A stretch of 64,000 nucleotides of DNA, taken from Pirellulaceae bacterium (GTDB lineage: Bacteria; Planctomycetota; Planctomycetia; Pirellulales; Pirellulaceae). The DNA is taken from positions 5,016-69,015 of the forward strand of contig JAKVBZ010000016.1 of NCBI GenBank assembly GCA_022448645.1, written 5' to 3'. The notes under the pieces were generated by a model. The model was not told the origin of the DNA. It was given only the letters and a program-made list of their open reading frames with translations, and ran no database searches. The first letter of the stretch is position 1. Each line of letters starts with the position of its first letter. Made by a program: the position numbers and the translations under genes. Below, one piece after another: positions 1-7,968 of the stretch.

Positions 1-14
1 AGGGACCCCTCAGC

Positions 15-602
15 ATGCACCCGTCACTACATCAAAATTTGTATTTAGTGAAGGAACACGTGGGAATGTTCAAAGCCGCCAATAATTTTGACATCTTCAA
101 CGCGGAAACGGGCCAAGAGATCTTGCATTGTCGCGAGGACCGTTTGGGGATTTTGACAAAGTTGTTCCGATTCACGCAATACAAACGCATGACACCATTT
201 GACGTTGAGATCAGGACGCCCGCTGGAGAGCCAGTCGTCAACGTTCGACGAGGTGTTTCTGTGTTTCTATCCAAAGTAGCCGTATTAGATGGCAATCAAC
301 AGGTGTTGGGCGGGTTTCAACAAAAATTGTTTTCCATTGGGGGCGCCTTTTCTGTTTTGGGTGCCAATGGTGATAAGCTCTGTGATCTGAAAGGGAAATG
401 GACAGGTTGGGACTTTCGGTTTATGGCTGGTGACAACGAACTGGCTCATGTAACCAAGAAATGGGCAGGGATTGGCAAAGAGATGTTTACGAGTGCAGAC
501 AATTACATCTTGCAAATTTCGGATTCGGTACCCCCTGACAATCCGGTTCGGGCATTGATCATGGCATCCGTGATGTGCATTGATCTCGTTTTGAAAGAGT
601 AA
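15..602 (+). CDS. Scramblase/LURP-one-like protein
   Basis: The 195-residue product resembles the phospholipid scramblase / tubby-like (LOR) fold family: alternating short beta strands with aromatic and glycine turns, including repeated 'V.D..Q.LG.F.QK.FS.GG.F.V' and 'D..G..LC.LKG.W.GWDFRF' patterns, and a hydrophobic C-terminal segment (about residues 178-192) matching the buried helix of that fold. There is no signal peptide. Bacterial members are of unknown function; lipid scrambling is not established for them. The ATG at 15 is preceded by AGGGA at 1-5 with a 9-base gap, so the gene is probably complete although it starts close to the window edge. The next gene on this strand starts about 230 bases away, so this looks like a single-gene unit. 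Confidence 0.7.
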   Translation: MHPSLHQNLYLVKEHVGMFKAANNFDIFNAETGQEILHCREDRLGILTKLFRFTQYKRMTPFDVEIRTPAGEPVVNVRRGVSVFLSKVAVLDGNQQVLGGFQQKLFSIGGAFSVLGANGDKLCDLKGKWTGWDFRFMAGDNELAHVTKKWAGIGKEMFTSADNYILQISDSVPPDNPVRALIMASVMCIDLVLKE

Positions 603-832
603 CTTGCTTGTGCTTCTTATAAGGAGGCCAATAGGACGGACGGAAATTGTGTGATTCGCTGCTTTACCAGCGCAAGGCTTCGATTGGGAAACCGTCATGT
701 TGAATAGATGTAAGTCCCGAAACGGATCAGGTACAGCGGGTTGAAGGTCATAGCTTTGCCTCACGATTGATGACAGGTTGAAAAACTGCTGCCTGATTAA
801 ATCCCCAGGCACCACAACTTTTGAGGAACATT

Positions 833-2863
833 ATGAGTGCCGAGTCTGGAAGTGGTGAAGCTTCCACGCCCGCTTCCCCTGAACTGACAAAGGAGCAAGA
901 GAAAGCTATTCATCTCGCTGTGTGCGGTTCGGTTGTGGCTGCCGTGACAAACCAACCTTTGGGACAGGTGGACACGGATTTGGAGGGAGCCAGCAGCAAG
1001 CAGTTAATGGGATGTTTTGTTACGCTTAAACGTCAGGGCCAACTGCGGGGTTGTTGTGGTTCGCTCAGTCAGCCGTATTCTCTCTTTCAAACCCTGCATG
1101 AAGTCGCTGTGAGAACCGCCACGCGGGACGTGCGGTTGCCTCCCATTTCGCCTACGGAACTGGAATTCTTGGACGTCAGTGTGTCGTTGCTTTATGGATT
1201 TCGACCGCTCACGTCGATTGGAACTGCCAGGATCGACGATATCGTAGTAGGCCAGCACGGGTTGCGGATTCAAAGTGGATCTCAAGCCGGTTTGTTATTG
1301 CCGGAAGTGGCGGTGGAGAATCGGTGGGATTCCCTCACATTTCTCCGGCAGGTTTGTCGGAAAGCGGGTTTGCCAGACAACGCGTGGGAAAGTGAGAAAA
1401 GCCGGGTCATGACTTTTCATACCTATGCTATTAAGAAACCATTTTCCAAGTCGCTATTAGAACCGCATGTAGAGGCGCCAAGCCTGGTTGGCCGTTCCGA
1501 AGAATTGGAATCCCTGATACAGCTGTTTCGGAATAATTTGATGGCGCTGCTGGAAGGTGCAACTCCTAGTTACTACGCACCTGATTGTGTCGATGGCACA
1601 GTACAAGGATTGGCCGTTCATTGGCACGATCCGCTCTTGGGGCCAACTAGTGTTGGCAGCATGTCGTTGAGACCCGGGGTTCCGTTACAGTCGACCTTGT
1701 TTAATCTTTGTGAATCAGTGGCCCAATTAATTTCCGCAGAAAATCGTACAAACCAGGAAGTAGGTCGCTGGCAGATGGGCATCAGTCTGCTCAACGACCC
1801 TGCCGTACATGGGACGGTTGCACAGCACGACCTGCGGGGTTTCGATGCCAAATCTCGTATGTGTATGGTCATGGAATCGAGTAAGTCGGCCTGGGTTTAC
1901 GATCAAGAGAAAACATTCCAAGAGCTACTTGAAGAAGCTGCCACACGAGCTCAGGTCAGCGACCCGCAAACGGCTCAGGTGATAAGCATGGGGATTCGAT
2001 CGACGGAGAAGATAGCCAGTGTATCTACCGTTCCAGCGGCACGTGTCGGAGAAATAGTGCGACCTGCAGGTGTCGCCGGTCGCTTCTATCCTGCAGACGA
2101 AGTGGAACTCACACAAATGATTTCCGGTTTGTTAGCGGAACACTCCACGACGATGTTGTCATATCCGGCGATTATGGTGCCACATGCCGGTTTGCGCTAT
2201 TCGGGCAGTATTGCGGCAGCGGTTTTTGCGCGTACTCATATTCCAAAGCAGGCTATTGTTTTAGGGCCCAAGCACACTCGACTAGGTGTCGATTGGGCAG
2301 TGACACCAAACGAGCGTTGGGCGATTGGTAATGCTGAACTGGAGGCCGACCCCAAGTTGGCTCGAGATTTGTCGGCCGCCATTCCTGGATTGGAATTGGA
2401 CTCGGCCGCGCATGCGCGGGAGCACAGCATCGAGGTGGAGTTGCCGTTTTTTACGCACCTTTCACCAAAGACAAAGGTGGTTGGGATCGCACTCGGGAGC
2501 GGAAATTTGGAGCGATGTCAAGTTTTTTCAGATGGGTTGGCAAAGCTTTTGGAAAGCTTGCACCCACGACCATTACTGGTCATCTCGAGTGATATGAATC
2601 ATTTTGCTACGGACGACGAAAACCGGCGTTTAGATGACATCGCTCTGCAAGCCATGGAGACTGCCGACCCAGCACATCTTTATCGTACGGTGACAGGGGA
2701 GCGTATCAGCATGTGTGGAGTGCTTCCCGCCGTGATCGTGATGATGACGCTACAAAAGCTGGGTTGCTTGAATCAAATCCAGCGAGTCGCCTACGGTACG
2801 TCTGCCGATGCTGACGGGGATAAGCAGCGGGTCGTGGGTTACGCAGGAGTGGTGATTTCGTAG
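833..2863 (+). CDS. Fused AMMECR1-domain and MEMO-domain protein
   Basis: This protein joins two members of the AmmeMemoRadiSam gene set. Residues about 15-200 form an AMMECR1 domain, with the signature LRGCCGSL and the strand DVSVSLLYGF. Residues about 400-676 form a MEMO domain with VPHAGLRYSG, LGPKHTRLG, EHSIEVELPF and SSDMNHF, which carry the metal-site-like histidines of that family, plus MCGVLP near the C-terminus. Between them lies about 190 residues of unassigned sequence. The families usually occur as separate genes beside a radical SAM gene; no radical SAM gene is visible here. The biochemical role of the bacterial set is not settled. I chose ATG at 833 over TTG at 821 because GAGGAA lies 5 bases upstream of that ATG. 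Confidence 0.88.
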   Translation: MSAESGSGEASTPASPELTKEQEKAIHLAVCGSVVAAVTNQPLGQVDTDLEGASSKQLMGCFVTLKRQGQLRGCCGSLSQPYSLFQTLHEVAVRTATRDVRLPPISPTELEFLDVSVSLLYGFRPLTSIGTARIDDIVVGQHGLRIQSGSQAGLLLPEVAVENRWDSLTFLRQVCRKAGLPDNAWESEKSRVMTFHTYAIKKPFSKSLLEPHVEAPSLVGRSEELESLIQLFRNNLMALLEGATPSYYAPDCVDGTVQGLAVHWHDPLLGPTSVGSMSLRPGVPLQSTLFNLCESVAQLISAENRTNQEVGRWQMGISLLNDPAVHGTVAQHDLRGFDAKSRMCMVMESSKSAWVYDQEKTFQELLEEAATRAQVSDPQTAQVISMGIRSTEKIASVSTVPAARVGEIVRPAGVAGRFYPADEVELTQMISGLLAEHSTTMLSYPAIMVPHAGLRYSGSIAAAVFARTHIPKQAIVLGPKHTRLGVDWAVTPNERWAIGNAELEADPKLARDLSAAIPGLELDSAAHAREHSIEVELPFFTHLSPKTKVVGIALGSGNLERCQVFSDGLAKLLESLHPRPLLVISSDMNHFATDDENRRLDDIALQAMETADPAHLYRTVTGERISMCGVLPAVIVMMTLQKLGCLNQIQRVAYGTSADADGDKQRVVGYAGVVIS

Positions 2864-3031
2864 TCACAAATAGTCACGTCCCTCTTTTACTGCACGGAGG
2901 ATAGGATGGCGTGAGTTCTTTCCGGAACGGAGCTGTAGGCCAGCGGCCATTGCTGAGGAACGGTTGGCCGCCAGATGGCATTGGACCCGGAGACCTTAAG
3001 CTCGAAACCGCAAATATTTATTCGGCCTGGC

Positions 3032-3670
3032 CTACACCGACTCAATATGCAGGCCTCGACGTAGGCGTTCTAGATGTCGAGTCTGGTCGATTAGTTGTGC
3101 GATGCGTTCTACGTCGCTAATGCCGTATAAAACGAGCTCGGGGTGGGACGTATCACTTGACGAGATCCGAATCGTTCCCACATCCATGAATCTTTCAATG
3201 ATTCCCTGTTCGTAGGCTACATCGTCCATGTCGATGGCTTCGATTCGGTCGGTCACGCGCCGCACGATTCCTGAACGGTGAATGAAGCGGTGGTTGGTTA
3301 ATTCGTAATTCACATTTAGCTTGCGATACGCAAGGACGAGGGTTAAGCCACAAGCAATGAGAAGCACCAAAACGACCGCCATCCATAGAGCACCGGGGAT
3401 TGGCACAAAGAAACCTGCAACGCACAGTCCCACATTTAGCATCCCTGCTGCGAAATAGTTTCCAACCATGGCTTTTCCGGAATATCCGCCTTGCCAGAGC
3501 TTCTTTTCGATTGATGAAGCGGATCCTTGGCGATTTGGTTCGAGTTGCTGAGCGGGAGTTGTGAAAGGATTCGGTAATGTGTCATTTTCACAAGATGTCA
3601 GTGGCTTTCCACATTGAGGACAAAATCGTGCATCATCCGTGACTTCTGCGCGGCAAGCTTGGCATAGCAT
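3032..3670 (-). CDS. Zinc-ribbon and bacterial PH-domain membrane protein
   Basis: The 212-residue product begins with a short zinc ribbon (Cys3, Cys6, Cys17, Cys20), followed by a polar linker rich in Asn, Pro and Gln. Two transmembrane segments follow (about residues 68-90 and 93-113). A C-terminal bacterial PH (bPH2/DUF304-like) domain has the typical pattern 'YELTNHRFIHRSGIVRR' and 'IDMDDVAYEQGIIERF'. Such proteins sit in the cytoplasmic membrane; their ligands are mostly unknown. AGGA lies 9 bases upstream of the ATG at 3670. It is divergent from nrdR, with a 320-base spacer. Confidence 0.8.
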   Translation of the reverse strand: MLCQACRAEVTDDARFCPQCGKPLTSCENDTLPNPFTTPAQQLEPNRQGSASSIEKKLWQGGYSGKAMVGNYFAAGMLNVGLCVAGFFVPIPGALWMAVVLVLLIACGLTLVLAYRKLNVNYELTNHRFIHRSGIVRRVTDRIEAIDMDDVAYEQGIIERFMDVGTIRISSSDTSHPELVLYGISDVERIAQLIDQTRHLERLRRGLHIESV

Positions 3671-3990
3671 GATTCGTTCCTAGATAGTGGGGCCCACGAA
3701 TTCTCTTTTGCTTGGGCATTATACATGCTCTTTTCGAAATAATTAGGTGAGACAGGTCAGCTGCAGTCCCTGTTCAGCTGTGGGGGAACTTGTTACAAAC
3801 TACCATAGGTTCTTAAGGCTATTCAAAGCTAAACGCGGTTTTAGAGAATGAGCGGAGACTTGCTGGCTTCTGGTTTGCAGGTAACCGTGGGCTAGACCCT
3901 CAATGCCTGATGGAAAGGCTTGTCTTCCGACGGTGAACGACGGATTTGTTCTTGACTTGTTGGGCATTTGTTCGAGGTGCGGTGTAATTT
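3671..3990. other. Divergent intergenic region, PH protein / nrdR
   Basis: This 320-base spacer separates two divergently transcribed genes and must contain both promoters. I see no convincing ORF and no clean -35/-10 pair. A TTGACT at about 3953 has no well-spaced -10. I could not identify a pair of NrdR-box-like palindromes by eye. There is no strong Shine-Dalgarno sequence in front of nrdR. Confidence 0.5.
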
Positions 3991-4473
3991 ATGAAGTGCC
4001 CTTATTGTCACGGCGACAACGACCGAGTGATCGACTCTCGTGCAAGCCTGGAAGGCTTTTCGATCCGTCGTCGACGGCAGTGTACGGTTTGCAAGCGGCG
4101 CTATACCACCTACGAAAGGATTGAAGAACTATCCACGAAAGTGGTGAAAAAGGATGGGGTGCGAGAACCGTTGCAGCGAGAAAAGCTCCGGTCTGGAATT
4201 GCAAAAGCCTGTTGGAAACGACCCGTCAGCGACTTGCAGATTGATGACGTTGTGAACGAAGTATTGGATCAAGTAGCGTCGGAATTCGACCAGGAGGTCC
4301 CTAGTCGAGAGATCGGCGAATGTGTGATGGAAGGACTGGCTAAACTCGATCAGGTGGCCTATGTGCGGTTTGCGAGTGTGTATCGTGAATTCAAGGATGT
4401 TCGTGACTTTGTAGAAGAGCTTCAGCCAATGCTGGACGCTGCGGAACACAAAGATGCGAAGAAGAGCAGCTGA
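3991..4473 (+). CDS. nrdR: Transcriptional repressor NrdR
   Basis: NrdR represses ribonucleotide reductase genes according to the bound adenine nucleotide. The 160-residue product has the family's N-terminal zinc ribbon (Cys3, Cys6, Cys31, Cys34) with the invariant stretch DSR near residue 15 and RRRRQC at 27-31. The ATP-cone domain follows (about residues 48-138), with VVKKDG at its start and a YVRFASVYREF signature near its end. Length is normal for the family (about 150-160). No nrd reductase gene is in the window. The gene converges on the polyprenyl synthase gene, whose stop is only 10 bases away on the other strand. Confidence 0.97.
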   Translation: MKCPYCHGDNDRVIDSRASLEGFSIRRRRQCTVCKRRYTTYERIEELSTKVVKKDGVREPLQREKLRSGIAKACWKRPVSDLQIDDVVNEVLDQVASEFDQEVPSREIGECVMEGLAKLDQVAYVRFASVYREFKDVRDFVEELQPMLDAAEHKDAKKSS

Positions 4474-4483
4474 GGCACATTGT

Positions 4484-5506
4484 TTAGCGAGAGCGGTGTA
4501 GAACGAACTCGGGAATTTGCCGAAGCGTGTCCAGCGCTTCATTTCCCGGAAGTGGTTCGAGTGCTTGGAATGCTTGTCGAGCAAATGATTCAGCCTTTTG
4601 TTTGACGTAATTTTCTGTGTCAAATCGCTCAAACCAGGGCTGGAGAATCTCACGACCGTTGGTGCCAGCTTGTGTCAATGATGTCAGTACGTGCGATTTG
4701 TCTGCACTGTCAAGTTGCTCCAGGACGTGGATCAAGGGCAATGTAGGTTTGTGTTGGTTCAAATCGGTACCTAAGGATTTACCCACTTTGTCTTCTGTGC
4801 CTACCACATCCAACAGGTCATCAATGATCTGAAAGGCGATTCCGAGGTTCAGCCCATAGGAAGCAAACCGGTTGACGATTTCTTCATCGCTGTTACCGTC
4901 TTCATCGCTGTTACCAAAGTAGGCTCCCAAGCGGCAGGCGCATTCGCAAAGAGATGCGGTTTTGGCCGTAATGATGTCGAGGTACGTCGCTTCGCCAAGG
5001 TCAAAATGAGTACAGCTGCGAATCTGACGTAGCTCTCCTTCACACACAATGTTGGTGGCTTTGCCTATGGTCTGGCAGGCAAAGTTCGAACCGAGCGTAC
5101 TTGCGAGGTAGAACGCATGGGTGAACAAGTAGTCACCCAACAACACGCTTGGTTTATTGTCCCAGCGTTCGTTACAAGTTTCCACGTGACGTCGAAGTGT
5201 TGCTTCGTCGAGCACGTCGTCGTGGATCAGTGTGGCAGTATGGATCATTTCGACCACGGCTGCCAAGACTAGGTGGGCTGGTACGACACGTCCGTTAGCC
5301 TTCGCACTTAATAGAAGTAATACGGGACGTAGTCTCTTGCCACCCAAACGGCAACCATGCTGAATCATTTCGTCCACTTCATTGTGTGTGGACCTTAGTT
5401 CTTTCTGCAGGAGAACTTCGCTTTGTTGTAATTCCTCAAAGACCGGTGCATACAGGATCTGTAGCTCGACGGGAAGCGTTTCGGTGTCGTGGATCACTTG
5501 GCTCAC
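4484..5506 (-). CDS. Polyprenyl diphosphate synthase (octaprenyl/heptaprenyl type)
   Basis: This trans-prenyltransferase elongates allylic diphosphates with isopentenyl diphosphate, probably for the quinone side chain. It has the first aspartate-rich motif DDVLD (in LIHDDVLDEATLRR) and the second DDLLD (in FQIIDDLLDVVGTEDKVGKS). The first motif lacks the four-residue spacing of short-chain synthases, consistent with a long-chain product. The reading frame is open up to an ATG at 5605, which would overlap moaC by 47 bases. I prefer GTG at 5506: AAGGA lies 9 bases upstream, it gives a family-typical 340 residues, and it leaves a 52-base gap after moaC. A duplicated GNSDED/GNSDEE insert precedes the second motif. 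IspA at 41615 is the short-chain counterpart. Confidence 0.9.
   Translation of the reverse strand: MSQVIHDTETLPVELQILYAPVFEELQQSEVLLQKELRSTHNEVDEMIQHGCRLGGKRLRPVLLLLSAKANGRVVPAHLVLAAVVEMIHTATLIHDDVLDEATLRRHVETCNERWDNKPSVLLGDYLFTHAFYLASTLGSNFACQTIGKATNIVCEGELRQIRSCTHFDLGEATYLDIITAKTASLCECACRLGAYFGNSDEDGNSDEEIVNRFASYGLNLGIAFQIIDDLLDVVGTEDKVGKSLGTDLNQHKPTLPLIHVLEQLDSADKSHVLTSLTQAGTNGREILQPWFERFDTENYVKQKAESFARQAFQALEPLPGNEALDTLRQIPEFVLHRSR
4881..4915 (-). repeat. 18-bp in-frame tandem duplication in the polyprenyl synthase gene
   Basis: Two head-to-tail copies of an 18-base unit (tcttcatcgctgttaccg, the second one base short) encode consecutive GNSDED and GNSDEE hexapeptides. The insert lies in a loop before the second aspartate motif. 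The near-identity of the copies suggests recent slippage or duplication. Confidence 0.9.
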
Positions 5507-5558
5507 AAGTTGATTTCCTTTAGGCAGTCGAGTTCCGTCCGTATCTGTTCGCAGCGTG

Positions 5559-6035
5559 TTATTGAGGTCGCTGAAAATCCCCACTTCGTCCACCAGATTT
5601 TTCATCTAGTTGAATCTGCTCAATGATCATTTCACGATCCACCGATTTACACATATCGTAAATGGTTAGGGCGGCCACGCTGACTGCTGTCAAAGCTTCC
5701 ATTTCTACTCCGGTTTTTGCCGTGGTGCGTACTTCTGACGTGATTTCCAACCGATCCTCGGCAATGATTTCTAGGGAAACCTGTACGGAATTCAGCGAAA
5801 GCGGATGACACAAAGGAATGACGTCCGAAGTTCTTTTGGCTGCCATGATGCCAGCTAATCGGGCGACTTGAAAAACGTCACCTTTTTCCAATTGGCCGGC
5901 CTGGATGCGCTCTAATGTGGCTGGAAGTAGCCGAATACGACTACTCGCGCGTGCGAAACGATCGGTGACCGATTTGCCACCGACATCCACCATACGGGCG
6001 GCCCCGGATTCGTCAATGTGCGTAAAATCGTCCAT
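5559..6035 (-). CDS. moaC: Cyclic pyranopterin monophosphate synthase MoaC
   Basis: MoaC acts after the radical SAM enzyme MoaA to form cyclic pyranopterin monophosphate, the first stable intermediate of molybdenum/tungsten cofactor synthesis. The 158-residue product has normal length and all the family hallmarks: an N-terminal [13 protein letters not shown], the [15 protein letters not shown] motif with its catalytic lysine, [21 protein letters not shown], and the closing [10 protein letters not shown]. It reads ahead of the polyprenyl synthase gene. Other moa genes are not in the window. The tupABC importer at 56134-58341 could supply the metal for the same cofactor, but the two loci are about 50 kb apart. 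Confidence 0.96.
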   Translation of the reverse strand: MDDFTHIDESGAARMVDVGGKSVTDRFARASSRIRLLPATLERIQAGQLEKGDVFQVARLAGIMAAKRTSDVIPLCHPLSLNSVQVSLEIIAEDRLEITSEVRTTAKTGVEMEALTAVSVAALTIYDMCKSVDREMIIEQIQLDEKSGGRSGDFQRPQ

Positions 6036-6317
6036 CGTTTCTCTAGGGAAGGTTTCCTCATTCTAGGGTTGTGGAGCTGCACGTCGAGGGGTAACTGGTG
6101 ACATTCACCCATCTGACTCAGCTACAGTCGATTCCTAGGTACCTGGTTCAAAAATGAGTAGCTGGGTGCGGAAGCTGATTGTGGACAAAATGCGACCAGG
6201 AAAGTCCTCTCAAGTTGTCCTGCACGGTGTTTGTCAGCCTGTCAATGAAAAGATCGAACTCCATGCACGCTGGAGTCGTTGTGATTTGGCTGGCCCAGAG
6301 TCGGGTAGAATGGGCAA

Positions 6318-6351
6318 GGGCTGGTCGGGACCGGGAATTCCGGACCAGCCC
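6318..6351. other. Inverted repeat (hairpin 1)
   Basis: The arms gggctggtc (6318-6326) and gaccagccc (6343-6351) pair perfectly over 9 bp. The 16-base loop is itself rich in CCGG/GAATTC palindromes. Confidence 0.75.
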
Positions 6352-6370
6352 CAGCCGAATCATTCGGCTG
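6352..6370. other. Inverted repeat (hairpin 2)
   Basis: The arms cagccgaa (6352-6359) and ttcggctg (6363-6370) form a perfect 8-bp stem with a 3-base loop, directly abutting hairpin 1. Confidence 0.78.
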
Positions 6371-6446
6371 TCCCAAATATAGCTTTATGAACCTCTTTTG
6401 ACTCATGGGTCTCTGAAGTTGAGGCCCTAGTGTCAGAGGTAATTAT

Positions 6447-6472
6447 CCGTCGTGGGGGTCTGTCCACGACGG
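6447..6472. other. Inverted repeat (hairpin 3)
   Basis: The arms ccgtcgtgg (6447-6455) and ccacgacgg (6464-6472) form a perfect 9-bp stem with an 8-base loop. Confidence 0.78.
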
Positions 6473-6511
6473 TTTGAATATCGGCGCGGCGATCTATGCT
6501 GTTTATCAGGC

Positions 6512-6540
6512 GGGAACTGGTCGTTTGAGGACCAGTTCCC
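6512..6540. other. Inverted repeat (hairpin 4), 3' of the HTH-receiver gene
   Basis: The arms gggaactggtc (6512-6522) and gaccagttccc (6530-6540) form a perfect 11-bp stem with a 7-base loop. It begins 12 bases past the stop of the minus-strand regulator gene, where a terminator or 3'-end stabiliser is expected, but it is not followed by a T-run. Confidence 0.78.
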
Positions 6541-6552
6541 TTGTCAAGGTAC

Positions 6553-7125
6553 TCAGACGAGTTCCTTTTTGTTACTGATCAGTGTTCGCAACCGCTCCGC
6601 GAGGAGACGGGCGTCGAACGGCTTTTTGAACGTCTCGTTGATTGTCGACCGATCGAAACTGACGCTGCCGCCGTCATCCGGCAACAGGGCAATTAAGATC
6701 GTTTCGGAAAAATCATTGTTGCGGCGTAGATTTTGGCAAATCTGCAACGCTTCGACTTTGCCGATCGAAAAATCGACGATGATGCAGTCCGGATGAAAAC
6801 TCTCAGACTGAATTCCAGCTTCAAAGCCACTAGCTGCTACGGCAAGCTTGAAGGACTTTTCCGGAGGTAATTCACGCTTCAGGTTTTCGATTAATACTTG
6901 ATCTTGAGCAACGACCAATACTTTGGCCATTGTTTCATCTTCAAGGTCACCCAAGGGCATTCCGTGCTCTTTGAGGAACTTAATCAAGTATTCACGGGGA
7001 ATTCGACGGTCCTGTGATCCGGGGATTCGGTATCCCTTAAGACGTCCCGAATCGAACCATTTGCTCACAGTGCGCGGGGCCACTTTGCAGATCTTTGCGA
7101 CCTGACCTGTTGTGAAGACCTTCAT
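6553..7125 (-). CDS. Excisionase-type HTH plus receiver-domain regulator
   Basis: The 190-residue product has an N-terminal MerR/excisionase-like winged helix-turn-helix (about residues 1-60: FTTGQVAKICKVAPRTVSKW, then SGRLKGYRIPGSQDRRIPREY). A receiver domain follows (about residues 67-185) with the phospho-acceptor candidate in IIVDFSIG and the conserved Lys-Pro in FKKPF. The acidic pocket near the start of the receiver is reduced (VVAQDQ instead of a double acid), so phosphorylation may be weak or absent. No histidine kinase gene is adjacent. I place the start at 7125, where GGAG lies 8 bases upstream; the frame remains open to 7230. The DNA-binding-first order is the reverse of usual response regulators. 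Confidence 0.85.
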   Translation of the reverse strand: MKVFTTGQVAKICKVAPRTVSKWFDSGRLKGYRIPGSQDRRIPREYLIKFLKEHGMPLGDLEDETMAKVLVVAQDQVLIENLKRELPPEKSFKLAVAASGFEAGIQSESFHPDCIIVDFSIGKVEALQICQNLRRNNDFSETILIALLPDDGGSVSFDRSTINETFKKPFDARLLAERLRTLISNKKELV

Positions 7126-7968
7126 TGCAGGTTCTCCATTACTCTCTCGTTTACTTGACCACCAACTGTGACAGAAATCCATCACAGTGTTATGGCCCCC
7201 TCGCCGATGCCGTACATCCGGAACTTCCAAAGGTTATTCTGGACTAACATCAACGTCTGGGTCGGGGCCTCACGATATTTCGCTTCATTGAGGCTTGGGT
7301 ACAGCTCCTTCTGATCCTCGCCTTGATTTCGTAATCGGCACCGATGTATCCGGCGCTCCCACGCATGCGTCTTGGACACAGCGGGACAGTTCCATTTAAA
7401 TCGGGAAAACCGATTGCGGCGAGGCTTTGGGCGGGGTGAAAGCTGGCAGGAGGCGAGAATCGTAGTCGGGTCAGACCGTGATCGCTCACCCTGATTGGCT
7501 GGATGCCATCTGGCAGTTTCCCCCCCGGGAAAGATGTCCGGACTTGAAACCATGATAAGTTTCAGTGTCCAGAACACGTCTTCCGTAAGTTAACTTCGAT
7601 TCGAAAGGCCTGATGACTTTAGAAACTTTCTCACATCGTAACGAGCAGGGGGATCGAACGGCTGATAATAGCGTGTTGGATGTCACTGATATGGCAGACC
7701 CTAACGATGTAACGCATTGGCACGGCTGCTGTTAAGAGTGGGGATGATAAAAGGATTGATGATGAAAGACTAGTTGACTGGTCAGCATGGAAAAAACAGG
7801 TGAAACGTTTTTCATGGCTGGTACCGGGTGTGAATACGGCAAACGACTTTGCCGGTAGAGTGGATTTTAACGTTTGGTGGGGAGGTCCAGCACGGGCGGA
7901 ACTCGTCTCACAGCCGTCGGGGCGGATAGCTTGTTGGTGCGGAATGATGGTTGCTGGCAGGAAAGCGG
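7126..7968. other. 843-bp gene-free region between smc and the HTH-receiver gene
   Basis: Both flanking genes are on the minus strand. The open frames here (the longest being 7182-7577 on the minus strand) have no recognisable domain, no ribosome binding site and an unnatural composition, so I do not call them. Small inverted repeats are visible: TTTCCC/GGGAAA at about 7519-7534, GAAAC/GTTTC at about 7547-7564, and CGGCAAA/TTTGCCG at 7837-7854. It could hold a long leader for the regulator or an unrecognised RNA. I could not match it to tmRNA, RNase P RNA or SRP RNA. Confidence 0.5.
7837..7854 (-). other. Hairpin downstream of smc
   Basis: A perfect 7-bp stem CGGCAAA/TTTGCCG with a 4-base loop lies about 115 bases past the smc stop. 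It may mark the transcript end, but no T-run follows on the minus strand. Confidence 0.5.

Larger units (their letters stand above)
6036..6552. other. 517-bp gene-free region with a hairpin cluster
   Basis: This gap lies between the 3' end of the HTH-receiver regulator gene and the 5' end of moaC, both on the minus strand. I find no credible coding sequence: the open frames here lack start signals and family features. Four perfect or near-perfect inverted repeats fall within 6318-6540 and are listed separately. None is followed by a clear T-run, so they are not standard intrinsic terminators. Confidence 0.6.

Noticed and set aside
6154..6390. Plus-strand frame of 78 codons over the hairpin region
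   Set aside because: It runs through inverted repeats, has no ribosome site and no family match.
7518..7545. Stretch resembling the RNase P RNA P4 motif (ggaaag..gtccgg)
   Set aside because: Only a weak partial match, and the second P4 strand and other conserved regions were not found.
7182..7577. 131-codon open frame on the minus strand in the gap upstream of the HTH-receiver gene
   Set aside because: No recognisable domain, no ribosome binding site, unnatural Arg/Pro/Trp-rich composition, and overlapping open frames in other registers.
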